This document shows positions 31,759 to 39,661 of a stretch of DNA of 64,000 bases, piece by piece (position 1 is the first letter of the stretch; every line of letters starts with the position of its first letter). Origin of the DNA: Chromobacterium rhizoryzae (GTDB lineage: Bacteria; Pseudomonadota; Gammaproteobacteria; Burkholderiales; Chromobacteriaceae); NCBI RefSeq assembly GCF_020544465.1, contig NZ_CP066126.1, forward strand, positions 4,712,001 through 4,776,000, read 5' to 3'. The notes beneath the pieces are model-generated. The model searched no databases, was not told where the DNA came from, and saw nothing but the letters and a program-made list of their open reading frames with translations. The translations under genes and the position numbers were made by a program.

Positions 31759-33031
31759 GCAGGCTGCGCAGGGTGTCGGCGAAACCCGCGCCCTCGTCCA
31801 CCGGTTGGCGCAGCCAGCGGCGCAGCGCCTCGCGCGCATTCATCGCCCGGTCGTTGTCGGGGTTCTCGCCGGGGCGGTATTCGCCCAGGTCGATGAAGAC
31901 TTGCAACTCTTCCAGCCGCGCCATCAAGGCGCGCAGCGCCGAGGCCGCCTGCAGATGGCCGCCGTCGCAGACCTGCCCCGCCACGCGGCTGGCGCTCTTG
32001 AGCACGTCGATGGCCGGGTAATGGCCCTGACCGGCCAGCTTGCGGCTCAGATAGATGTGGCCGTCCAGGATGGAGCGGATTTCGTCCGCCATCGGGTCCG
32101 GCTCGTCGTCGCTCTCCAGCAGCACGGTGTAGAAGGCGGTAATGCTGCCGCCTCGGGTGGCGCCGGGGCGCTCCAGCAGCCGCGGCAGGCTGTCGAACAC
32201 CGAGGCCGGATAGCCGCGCCGCGCCGGCGGTTCGCCGGCGGCCAGCGCCACGTCGCGCAGCGCGCGGGCGTAGCGGGTCATGGAGTCGACGAAGAGCACC
32301 ACTTTCTTGCCCTGGTCGCGGAAGTACTCGGCCACCGTGGTGGCCAGCAGCGCCGCGTTGCAGCGGTCCACCGAGGAGAAGTCCGAGGTGGCGAACACCA
32401 GCGCGCAGCGCTCGCGCTTGGGCGAGGCGCGCAGCGATTCGGCGAATTCGGTCACTTCGCGGCCGCGCTCGCCGATCAGGCCGATGACGAAAACGTCGGC
32501 GTCGCTCTGCTCGATCAGCATGTGCATCAGCACGGTCTTGCCGCAGCCGGCGGAGGCGAAGATGCCGACGCGCTGACCGACGCCGCAGGTCAGCAGGCCG
32601 TCGATGGCGCGCACGCCGGTGGCCAGCGGCTCGCGTATGCCCACGCGCCGCGAGTACGGCGGCGGATCGGCGTCGATGCCGCGCTCCTCGCCGCCGACGC
32701 CGGCCTCGGGCGCGAAGCGCTCGACGATGCGGCCGGTGGGGTCCAGCACCGCGCCCAGCGCCGACTCGCCTATCCAGGCCGCCAAGGCGCGGCCGGTGGG
32801 CTGCAGCACCGCCTCGCGCGACAGGCCGCGCGCGTTGCCGATCAGGCTGAGCACGGCGCGCGGGCCTTGAAAGCCCACCACCTGGGCGCGGGCCACCACC
32901 TCGCGGTCCTGCCAGCTGCGGCGGATGTCGCACAGCTCGCCTATCGCCACCTCGGGCAGCGCGGCTTCCAGAATGGGGCCGGACAGGCGTTGCGGATACG
33001 CCAGCCGGCGCAGCAGGCGCGGCGCTTTCAT
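31742..33031 (-). CDS. invC: InvC/SpaL (SctN) type III secretion ATPase
   Basis: A 429-residue F1-like ATPase (Salmonella InvC 431). Walker A is SAGCGKT at residues 160-166, Walker B region VVLFVDSMTRYARALRD, and the conserved ERGREVTEF and SVFDSLPRLLERPG blocks are present. It unfolds and releases chaperoned substrates at the base of the machine. The ATG at 33031 overlaps the invB stop in an ATGA. A longer frame up to 33844 crosses invB and invA and was rejected. Confidence 0.94.
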   Translation of the reverse strand: MKAPRLLRRLAYPQRLSGPILEAALPEVAIGELCDIRRSWQDREVVARAQVVGFQGPRAVLSLIGNARGLSREAVLQPTGRALAAWIGESALGAVLDPTGRIVERFAPEAGVGGEERGIDADPPPYSRRVGIREPLATGVRAIDGLLTCGVGQRVGIFASAGCGKTVLMHMLIEQSDADVFVIGLIGERGREVTEFAESLRASPKRERCALVFATSDFSSVDRCNAALLATTVAEYFRDQGKKVVLFVDSMTRYARALRDVALAAGEPPARRGYPASVFDSLPRLLERPGATRGGSITAFYTVLLESDDEPDPMADEIRSILDGHIYLSRKLAGQGHYPAIDVLKSASRVAGQVCDGGHLQAASALRALMARLEELQVFIDLGEYRPGENPDNDRAMNAREALRRWLRQPVDEGAGFADTLRSLHELVA

Positions 33032-33435
33032 CGCAGCAGCGACTCGCTGAAGCGTTCCAGCGCGTCGAAGAAGCCGTTCAGCGCCTCGGAGAAGCGCTTG
33101 CCGTCGGCCAGATAATCCGGGTGGGCCATCGCCTTCAGCTCCAGATAGCCGTCGTTGGCGGCCAGTTGCAGCTGGCCGCCGCGGGCGAAGTGGCAGCCCT
33201 GCATCAGGTCCTGCAGCAATTGGCCGGCGCGCTGGGCCAGCACCGCCTCGTTGTGCTCGCCCAGCCGCGACCACAGCCACACCTCGCCGTCCTGGGCGCT
33301 GACGTGGATGCTGGGCAGATCGTGCAGATCCAGCGCGATGGTGGAATGGCTGTCCAGCTCGCCCAGCAGGGCGGGGTCGCAGCCGCTCTCTTCCAAGGCG
33401 GAGCGGACCAGTTGGGCGATATCCATGGCGAACAT
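33028..33435 (-). CDS. invB: InvB/Spa15-like type III effector chaperone (class IB)
   Basis: A 135-residue acidic chaperone, the same size as Salmonella InvB (135) and Shigella Spa15. The marker ELDSHSTIALDLHDLPSIHVS is at residues ~25-47, followed by VWLWSRLGEHNE. It would bind the N-termini of several effectors, including the SipA-like protein. The start at 33435 (MFAMDIAQLV) or nine bases later (MDIAQLV) is possible. A second chaperone with the same marker is encoded at 50329-50808. Confidence 0.9.
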   Translation of the reverse strand: MFAMDIAQLVRSALEESGCDPALLGELDSHSTIALDLHDLPSIHVSAQDGEVWLWSRLGEHNEAVLAQRAGQLLQDLMQGCHFARGGQLQLAANDGYLELKAMAHPDYLADGKRFSEALNGFFDALERFSESLLR

Positions 33436-33450
33436 AGGCGGAATCCTTTT

Positions 33451-35511
33451 TTAAATGGTTTTGATCACGTTCACCGACACGCTGTCGGCGATTTCGCCGA
33501 AGGACACCACTTCCAGGTCGCGGAAGCGGGTTTCGACCAGTTTCTTGATGAAGCGCCGCACGTCCACCGAGGCCAGCAGCACCAGGTCCTTGTGCGCGAT
33601 ACCCATGCCGTCCAGGCCGAGCGCGAACAGGTCCATCAGCTCGTCCGAAGCCGCCGGCTCCAGGTTGAGGAAGGCGCCGGCCGAGGTCTGGCGTATGCCC
33701 TTGCGCACCATGTCCTCCACCTCGGCGGACATCATCACCGCGCGCAGTTCGCCGCCGCTGGCGAACTTGTGGCAGATGTAGCGCGCCAGCGCGCCGCGCA
33801 CATGCTCGACCAGATTGATCACGTCTTTCTCGCGCGGCGCCCACAGCGCCAGCGCCTCCATGATCAGCTTCATATTGCGCACCGAGATGCGCTCGGCCAG
33901 CAGCCGTTGCAGCACTTCGGCGATGCGCTGCACCGTGGCGTGGCGCAGCACTTCCTTGAGCAGGTCAGGGTATTTGGCCTCCAACTGATCCAGCATGTGC
34001 TTGGTTTCCTGGACGCCGAAGTATTCGTTGACGTGGCGCGCCAGCAGCGCGGCCAGGCAGTGATAGAGCTCGTCCAGCGCCGGGCGCAGCTGGTAGCCCA
34101 GCTTGGCCAGCTTGTCGCCGTCGGCCGGGCGCACCCAGGCGCACTGGCTGGCGCCCTGGGCACTGAAGACCGGCTGCACCAGCGCGGCGGCCTCGTCCGA
34201 ATAATTGATCACCCGCAGCAGATCGAAATGCAGTTCGAACTCGTCGGCGCGGATTTCGTTGATCAGCACCGCCACCCGGTTGTCCGGCAGGCCTTCGCCG
34301 TCGCGCAGCAGCATGTCCGGCAGCCTCACCCCGTAATCGATGAAGAACTGGCTGCGCAGGCGCTCGGCCAGTTGCGCCTGCTCCAGCGCGGCGCGGCGCG
34401 CCTTGGGCACCAGCAGGATCAGCGGCACGGTTTCCGCCGCCACCTTGTCCAGATTGCCGATCAGGCCCAGGGAGCTGTCCTTGCCGCTCGCCGGCGCCCC
34501 GCCGGCCGCGGCCGCCGCCGGAGACTGGGCCGCGCCCGGCGCGCCTTTGCCGGCCATGCGGCGCTTGTAATAGAACAGGCCGCCCAGCGCCGCGGCCAGG
34601 ATCAGGAACACGATCAGCGGGAAGCCGGGCAGCATGCCCACCGCCAAAGCCAGCACCGCGGTCACCACCAGCACGAACGGGTTGCCCAGCAACTGGCTCA
34701 TGATGTTGCGGCCCATATTGTCGCTGTCGCCGTTGACGCGGGTGACGATGAAGCCGGCGCTGATGGCGATCAGCAGCGCGGGGATCTGCGCCACCAGGCC
34801 GTCGCCGATGGTGAGCATGGTGTAGGTGGACAGCGCGGTGGACAGGTCCATGCCGTGCTGGGTCATGCCCACGGCGATGCCGCCGATGAAGTTGACGAAG
34901 ATGATGATGATGCCGGCGATGGCGTCGCCCTTGATGAACTTCATCGCGCCGTCGAAGGAGCCGTAAAGCTGGCTTTCGCGCTCCAGCACGCTGCGGCGTT
35001 CGCGCGCGCCGTCGGCGTCCACGATGCCGGCCTTGAGGTCGGCGTCGATGCTCATCTGCTTGCCGGGCATGCCGTCCAGCGAGAAGCGCGCCGCCACCTC
35101 GGCCACCCGCTCCGAGCCCTTGGTGATGACGATGAACTGCACCACGGTGACGATGGAGAACACCACGAAGCCCACCGCCAGGCTGTCGCCGATGACGAAC
35201 TGGCCGAAGGTGTTGATGATCTCGCCCGCGTCCGCCTCGATCAGGATCAGGCGGCTGGTGCTGATGGACAGCGCCAGCCGGAACAGGGTGGTGATCAGCA
35301 GCACCGAGGGAAAGGTGGAAAAGCTGAGGATGCGGTCGATGTAGAAGGAGCCCATGAACACCAGCACGGCGATCACGATGTTGAGGCCGATCAGGAAGTC
35401 CACCAGATAGGTGGGCAGCGGGATGATCAGCATCGCGATGATCATCACCATCAACAGCAGGATCAGCAATTCCGGCCGCGAGCGCGCGCCGTTGAGCAGG
35501 GAATTAAACAC
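33451..35511 (-). CDS. invA: InvA (SctV) major export-gate protein
   Basis: A 686-residue protein (Salmonella InvA 685) and the best-conserved gene of the window. It has about seven or eight membrane helices in residues 1-320 with the FHIPEP-family region (FSLDGMPGKQMSIDADLKAG), a linker (~320-360) and the nonamer-forming cytoplasmic domain ending in FGEIADSVSVNVIKTI. It binds chaperone-substrate complexes and couples proton flow to export. It starts with GTG at 35511 (codon GTG read as Met, MFNSLLNGARSRPELL), preceded by GGATG. An intrinsic terminator lies between it and invE. Confidence 0.96.
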   Translation of the reverse strand: MFNSLLNGARSRPELLILLLMVMIIAMLIIPLPTYLVDFLIGLNIVIAVLVFMGSFYIDRILSFSTFPSVLLITTLFRLALSISTSRLILIEADAGEIINTFGQFVIGDSLAVGFVVFSIVTVVQFIVITKGSERVAEVAARFSLDGMPGKQMSIDADLKAGIVDADGARERRSVLERESQLYGSFDGAMKFIKGDAIAGIIIIFVNFIGGIAVGMTQHGMDLSTALSTYTMLTIGDGLVAQIPALLIAISAGFIVTRVNGDSDNMGRNIMSQLLGNPFVLVVTAVLALAVGMLPGFPLIVFLILAAALGGLFYYKRRMAGKGAPGAAQSPAAAAAGGAPASGKDSSLGLIGNLDKVAAETVPLILLVPKARRAALEQAQLAERLRSQFFIDYGVRLPDMLLRDGEGLPDNRVAVLINEIRADEFELHFDLLRVINYSDEAAALVQPVFSAQGASQCAWVRPADGDKLAKLGYQLRPALDELYHCLAALLARHVNEYFGVQETKHMLDQLEAKYPDLLKEVLRHATVQRIAEVLQRLLAERISVRNMKLIMEALALWAPREKDVINLVEHVRGALARYICHKFASGGELRAVMMSAEVEDMVRKGIRQTSAGAFLNLEPAASDELMDLFALGLDGMGIAHKDLVLLASVDVRRFIKKLVETRFRDLEVVSFGEIADSVSVNVIKTI

Positions 35512-35562
35512 CGTTAGTCATCCAAAGCGATTCGATATTGGCGACGGGCCGCGGCCCGCCGG

Positions 35563-35609
35563 GAAAAACAGCCAGGCAAGACGGGACGTGTCCCCCCGCC
35601 TTGCCTGGC
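35563..35609 (-). terminator. Rho-independent terminator/attenuator between invE and invA
   Basis: On the minus strand a perfect 10-bp stem GCCAGGCAAG/CTTGCCTGGC (35600-35609 with 35571-35580), 19-nt loop with further pairing, is followed by TGTTTTT. It lies in the 107-bp invE-invA gap. If functional it would lower expression of everything from invA onward relative to invF-G-E. Confidence 0.75.
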
Positions 35610-35618
35610 GGCTCTCGT

Positions 35619-36752
35619 TTACTCCGCGCCGCCGCCCTCGGCCTCGCGCCGGCGCTCGGCCAGCTCGTGGCGGTAAGCGATGGCGGCCAGGCGGCGGAAT
35701 TCCTCCTGCAAGGCGTCCAGCCAGCGTTCGTCGACGAAGAGCTGCGGCGGCAGCGCCTTGCAGGCCTGGTACAGCGCCTGCAGCAAGGTGGAATGCTCGC
35801 TGTGGCGGCTGAGCAAGGCGGTGTCGCCCACCGTCTCCGCCAGCAGGCCGTCCAGCTGCTGCGGCTGTTGCAACAGCGACAGCAGGAACAACAGCCAGTC
35901 CGCCTCGCTGGGGTTGAAGGCGCATACCTGCGGGTTGGCCAGCATGCGGCCGACAAAGAGCGCGTCGGCCGAACGCAGCAGCTTGAGCTGGCTCAGCCGG
36001 CCCAGCAGATTGCCGAACTCCAGCCGCGAACAGCTGGCGTCCAGCGAATCGATGTCGGCCAGCAGCGCGCCTTCGATGAAATCCAGCACCACCGCCCGGC
36101 GCTGGTAGCCGTAGCTGCCCACCCAGTCGGCGTAAATCTCCACTTCCGCCGCCTCGCTCTCCAGAAACTGGCGGTAGCTGGCGCGCAGCAGGCCGGGACT
36201 CAGGGACAAAGCCTTGCCGAACAGCCTCGCCTTCAGCGCGCAATTGATGCCGGCTTTCAAAGGCTTGGCCTCGGCTTGCTCCTCCACCTGCTTGAGCAGG
36301 GCCTGCAGGCGTTTGCGTACCACCTCGTCCAGCTGACGGCGGCGCAGCAGTTCGCGCAGCACCAGCACCAGATCGCTGTCGTCCGGGAACAAGGAACGCG
36401 CCTGGCGCAGCAAGTCCTCGGCGCTGATCCCGTGGGACTTGGCCACGTTCACGATCTGCTGCGCCTTGGGCTGGGCTTCCTCGTCCAGCACCCGTTCGAA
36501 ACTGTCGGCCAGATGGCCCAGCTTCTTGTCGTAATCGCGGCGGTTGCGGAACTGGGTCAACGCCGCCGACATTTCATCGGTGGACTGGACGAAGCGCTGC
36601 ACCTCGGCCGCCGGGCTGGCGTCCTCCACCTGCTGCGCGTCCGCCTGCCGGGCCTCGCCCTGGCGCTGGGCGTCGCGCTGGGCGTCCAGCTTGCCCTGAT
36701 GCTTGGGCGAGCGGACGCCGAAGACCGGCGGCGGACGGCCGCTAATGTCCAC
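35619..36752 (-). CDS. invE: InvE (SctW) gatekeeper protein
   Basis: A 377-residue YopN/TyeA-SepL/MxiC family gatekeeper (Salmonella InvE 372). It is mostly helical, with the HrpJ-like domain at residues ~50-220 (FVQSTDEMSAALTQFRNRRDYDKKLGHLADSFERVLDEE) and a C-terminal TyeA-like part. It holds back effectors until translocators are delivered. The ATG at 36752 overlaps the end of invG by 11 bp. It is followed by a terminator-like hairpin before invA. Confidence 0.9.
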   Translation of the reverse strand: MDISGRPPPVFGVRSPKHQGKLDAQRDAQRQGEARQADAQQVEDASPAAEVQRFVQSTDEMSAALTQFRNRRDYDKKLGHLADSFERVLDEEAQPKAQQIVNVAKSHGISAEDLLRQARSLFPDDSDLVLVLRELLRRRQLDEVVRKRLQALLKQVEEQAEAKPLKAGINCALKARLFGKALSLSPGLLRASYRQFLESEAAEVEIYADWVGSYGYQRRAVVLDFIEGALLADIDSLDASCSRLEFGNLLGRLSQLKLLRSADALFVGRMLANPQVCAFNPSEADWLLFLLSLLQQPQQLDGLLAETVGDTALLSRHSEHSTLLQALYQACKALPPQLFVDERWLDALQEEFRRLAAIAYRHELAERRREAEGGGAE

Positions 36753-38478
36753 GCGTCGCGCCCTTGGCCGCGCCCTCGGCGCGCTGTTCGCGGTCCAGAT
36801 AATCCCGCACCCATTGCTGCAGCGGATCGCTGGAGATGCCGCCCTCCTTGGCCACCGCCGCCGACAGATCGCTGGCGTCCGGCGTCAGCGGGTCGTCGAT
36901 CTCGCGCGGCTGAATCAGGAACACGCGCACGGTATTGCTCTGGTTCTGGCTGCGGTAGCGGAACAGGCCGCCCACCAGCGGCAAGCTGCCCAAGAACGGC
37001 ACCTTGTTGTTCTGCTCGATATTGGCGTCGCGGGTGTAACCGCCTATCAACAGGCTCTTGCCCTGCGGCACCCGGGCCACGGTGCTGATGCGGGTGCGGC
37101 CCACCTCGGGCAAGGCGTCCTGCGGGTCCTTGTCGTAATCCGGGCTCTTGGCCTCGCGGCCGTCCTCGATATTCAGCGACATCTCGATCTGGCCGTCGGC
37201 GGAGAAGCGCGGCAGCACGCTGACCAGGGTGCCGTAGGTCACGTGCTGCAGGCTGGCATTGCGCTCGCCCACCAGCTTGGCGTAGAAGGTGCGGTTATTG
37301 TCGAAGATGGCCGGCACGTTTTCCTGGGTCAGCACCACCGGGCGCGACACCACATTGGCCTTGTTCTTCTGCGACAGCGCCATCACCGAGGCGATGAAGC
37401 GGGTGCCGTCCAGCGTGCTGATCGAATTGCTGGGGTTCAGCGCCACGCCCAGCTTGTTGCCCACGGTGACGCTGCCGCTCCAGTTGACGCCCAATTGATC
37501 CAGATCGCCCTTGTCCAGATCGATGATCCACAGCGACAGCTCCACATGGCGCTTGGCCACGTCCAGCGCCAGCGCCAGGTTTTCGATGAAGCGCACCTGT
37601 TCGGTGGTGCCCTTGATCAGCAGGCTGTTGGTGTCCGGATAGGCGATCACCTTGATGTCACCGGCCGCCGTGTCCTGCTTCAGCGCGTCGGGCAGGCTGA
37701 GGCCGGCCTGGTAGGCCGGCGCCTTGAGCTCCCCGCCGGCGGGAAAGTCCGGCATCGCCGGGATGTCGCTGCCCCGCGCCGGCGGCCGCGCCGGATTGGC
37801 GGCGGTCTGCAAGGGCTTGTCCTCGCCCTGCAGCAGCTTCTCTATCACCGTGGCCATGCCGGGGATGACGATTTTCTGGTCGCGCAACTCATAGCTGCGG
37901 TCGCTGACGAAGGTGTTGTTGAGCCGCACCACGCCTATCTTCTGCCGACCCAGCTCGATGCCGTCGCTCTGCTTGTCCATGAAGCCGGCGGCGTTGACCA
38001 CCAGATCCACGAAGACCGGCGGCCCGGACACGTAGAAAGTGCCGCTGCGGTTGTCTCCGCGCAGCGGATAGCGCTTGTCGTAGAGGCCGGACTTGCGCAG
38101 GAAGTCGTTGAAGGCGGAGAGCGAGACATTGCGCAGCGACACCACCGCGTTGCGGGTTTCGCTGGCGTCGTAGACGTAGATGGCCTGGCCGTCGTGATAC
38201 CAGATCAGGCCCAGCTGCTGGGTCATCTTGTCCAGCAGCGCCTGCGGATTGGCCAGGTCGAAATCGCCGCTGATCTGCTTGCGCGCCGCCTGCTTGCTGA
38301 CGATCACCGGCTTTTTCAGCCGCGAGGAAATCGCGTCGAAGAAAGAACGCAGGCCCTCCTTCTTGGCGACGTAGCCGGCGGAGTCGGCGGCGCGCGCCGG
38401 TTCCGGCGCGGCGGCGGCCGGCAGGGCCGCGAGCAGCGTCGCGGCCAGCAGCGCGGCGGATAAAAAGCTTCGATTCAT
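36742..38478 (-). CDS. invG: InvG (SctC) outer-membrane secretin
   Basis: A 578-residue secretin (Salmonella InvG 562). It has a signal peptide (MNRSFLSAALLAATLLAALPAAAA), N0-N1 and N3 ring domains (residues ~35-300), then the beta-barrel secretin domain with VPFLGSLPLVGGLFRYRSQNQSNTVRVFLIQPREID near the C-terminus. It forms the outer-membrane ring joined to PrgH/PrgK. The ATG at 38478 overlaps the invF stop (ATGA). No invH pilotin gene is seen nearby. Confidence 0.94.
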   Translation of the reverse strand: MNRSFLSAALLAATLLAALPAAAAPEPARAADSAGYVAKKEGLRSFFDAISSRLKKPVIVSKQAARKQISGDFDLANPQALLDKMTQQLGLIWYHDGQAIYVYDASETRNAVVSLRNVSLSAFNDFLRKSGLYDKRYPLRGDNRSGTFYVSGPPVFVDLVVNAAGFMDKQSDGIELGRQKIGVVRLNNTFVSDRSYELRDQKIVIPGMATVIEKLLQGEDKPLQTAANPARPPARGSDIPAMPDFPAGGELKAPAYQAGLSLPDALKQDTAAGDIKVIAYPDTNSLLIKGTTEQVRFIENLALALDVAKRHVELSLWIIDLDKGDLDQLGVNWSGSVTVGNKLGVALNPSNSISTLDGTRFIASVMALSQKNKANVVSRPVVLTQENVPAIFDNNRTFYAKLVGERNASLQHVTYGTLVSVLPRFSADGQIEMSLNIEDGREAKSPDYDKDPQDALPEVGRTRISTVARVPQGKSLLIGGYTRDANIEQNNKVPFLGSLPLVGGLFRYRSQNQSNTVRVFLIQPREIDDPLTPDASDLSAAVAKEGGISSDPLQQWVRDYLDREQRAEGAAKGATRGH

Positions 38479-39254
38479 TTGGTGGCCAGTTGAATGATAT
38501 TGGACAGACCGCGCGGCGACACGCCGATCAGTCCCTTGATTTCGTTGGAAAAATGCGACGACGAGGCGTAGCCGTGCTTGAGCGCCACCTGGGTCAGGTT
38601 TTCCCGTCCCTCCGCCACGTCCAGCAGCGAGCGGGCCATGCGCCAGTCGCGCAGCTCGGTCTTGGCCGCGTTGCCCAAGGCGTGGCGGCACAAGCGGCGG
38701 AAGTGGGAGTAGGACACGCCGTAGCGTTCGCCCAGCGCCTGCAGCTTGTCGCCGCAGGTGGACTGGGCCAGCAGGAAGCGCACCAGCCAATAGCTCTCGC
38801 TGCGGCGCAATAGCGACAGCAGCGCGGCGAAGGCCGGCGACGGCGTCAACACCTGCAGCAAGAACCAGTATTCGCAGCGCTTGCGGTCCTGCCAGGCGCT
38901 CAGATCGGCCAGCGGCAACTGCGCGCAACGCGCCTCGCCAGCCGGCGCGTCCGCGTCGCGGGCCTCGTCGGTCTTGGCTTCGTCGACAAAAGCCAGCAGC
39001 TTGCTCAAGGGCTCCAGCCGGACCGGCTGGAAGGCCAGCGCGCCGGCGGCCACGCTCACATCCACGCGGTCCAGCAGCAGCAGGCCCTGCCAATCCGCCG
39101 CCAGGGTCAGCGTTTCCGCGCCCTCTTCCCAGCTCAATTCCAGCCGCGCCTCTTCCCGGCGCGGCGGCAGCAGCCAGACGTCCTGGGCCGGCGCGCAGCG
39201 CTTGGCGGCGGCCTCCAAAGTCTCCAGCGGGAGCAACACATCGTTATCGGTCAT
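38475..39254 (-). CDS. invF: InvF-like AraC-family activator
   Basis: A 259-residue AraC/XylS-type activator. The C-terminal HTH domain (LQALGERYGVSYSHFRRLCRHALGN...LTQVALKHGYASSSHFSNEIKGLIGVSPRGLSNI) resembles InvF/MxiE. With free SicA it should activate the sicA operon and effector genes once secretion begins. It is the first gene of the inv/spa block. The ATG at 39254 starts MTDNDVLLPLETLE. Expected to be controlled by the HilA-like protein encoded at 55968. Confidence 0.9.
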   Translation of the reverse strand: MTDNDVLLPLETLEAAAKRCAPAQDVWLLPPRREEARLELSWEEGAETLTLAADWQGLLLLDRVDVSVAAGALAFQPVRLEPLSKLLAFVDEAKTDEARDADAPAGEARCAQLPLADLSAWQDRKRCEYWFLLQVLTPSPAFAALLSLLRRSESYWLVRFLLAQSTCGDKLQALGERYGVSYSHFRRLCRHALGNAAKTELRDWRMARSLLDVAEGRENLTQVALKHGYASSSHFSNEIKGLIGVSPRGLSNIIQLATK

Positions 39255-39661
39255 CGGTCAAACGCCCTGCGGGGCTCGTGCTTGGACCGGGAAAGTGTCC
39301 CCCAGCGCCGCGGGCGAATCCTGATGCAAATCTGATGGGATCCCGAGTTTTCGCTCCAGCGCCCGCCAGATAGAAAGAACAGGCCCGCCGCGACGGCCCT
39401 CGCGCGGCGCAGGCCGCAGCGAGCGCGCAGGCGCGCCCCGCTTGAGCCGGGATCAGCGCCGCGATTATCCCTTTCCCCGCCGCGGGCAACTTTCAACTAT
39501 CGACCATGGCGCCGGCTTTTCGCCATCCGTAAGAACGCTCAGCAAAACTACGCGGGCGCGGCCGCGCCGCCGCCGTGCTATAGGCAGAGATAGGCCCGAC
39601 ATGCCAAATAAATGATCGAACCAAAATCAAAAACCGCCGTGCTGCCGATGGAGAGAATGCG
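39255..39661. promoter_or_regulatory. Divergent intergenic region, invF / cytochrome gene
   Basis: A 407-bp gap between divergent starts with no gene. The half next to invF (39300-39480) is GC-rich; the half next to the cytochrome gene (39580-39650) is AT-rich (ATAAATGATCGAACCAAAATCAAAAACC). It must contain the invF promoter, the expected HilA/CilA target. I could not identify a HilA box by eye. Confidence 0.45.

Noticed and set aside
31742..33844. Long version of the InvC ATPase starting at 33844
   Set aside because: The extra N-terminal part is out-of-frame invA/invB sequence. The start at 33031 gives the usual ATPase length and an ATGA overlap with invB.
33121..35517. 798-residue open frame on the plus strand
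   Set aside because: Antisense to invA and invB, whose identity is certain; the composition (His/Gln/Asp repeats) is typical of a shadow frame.
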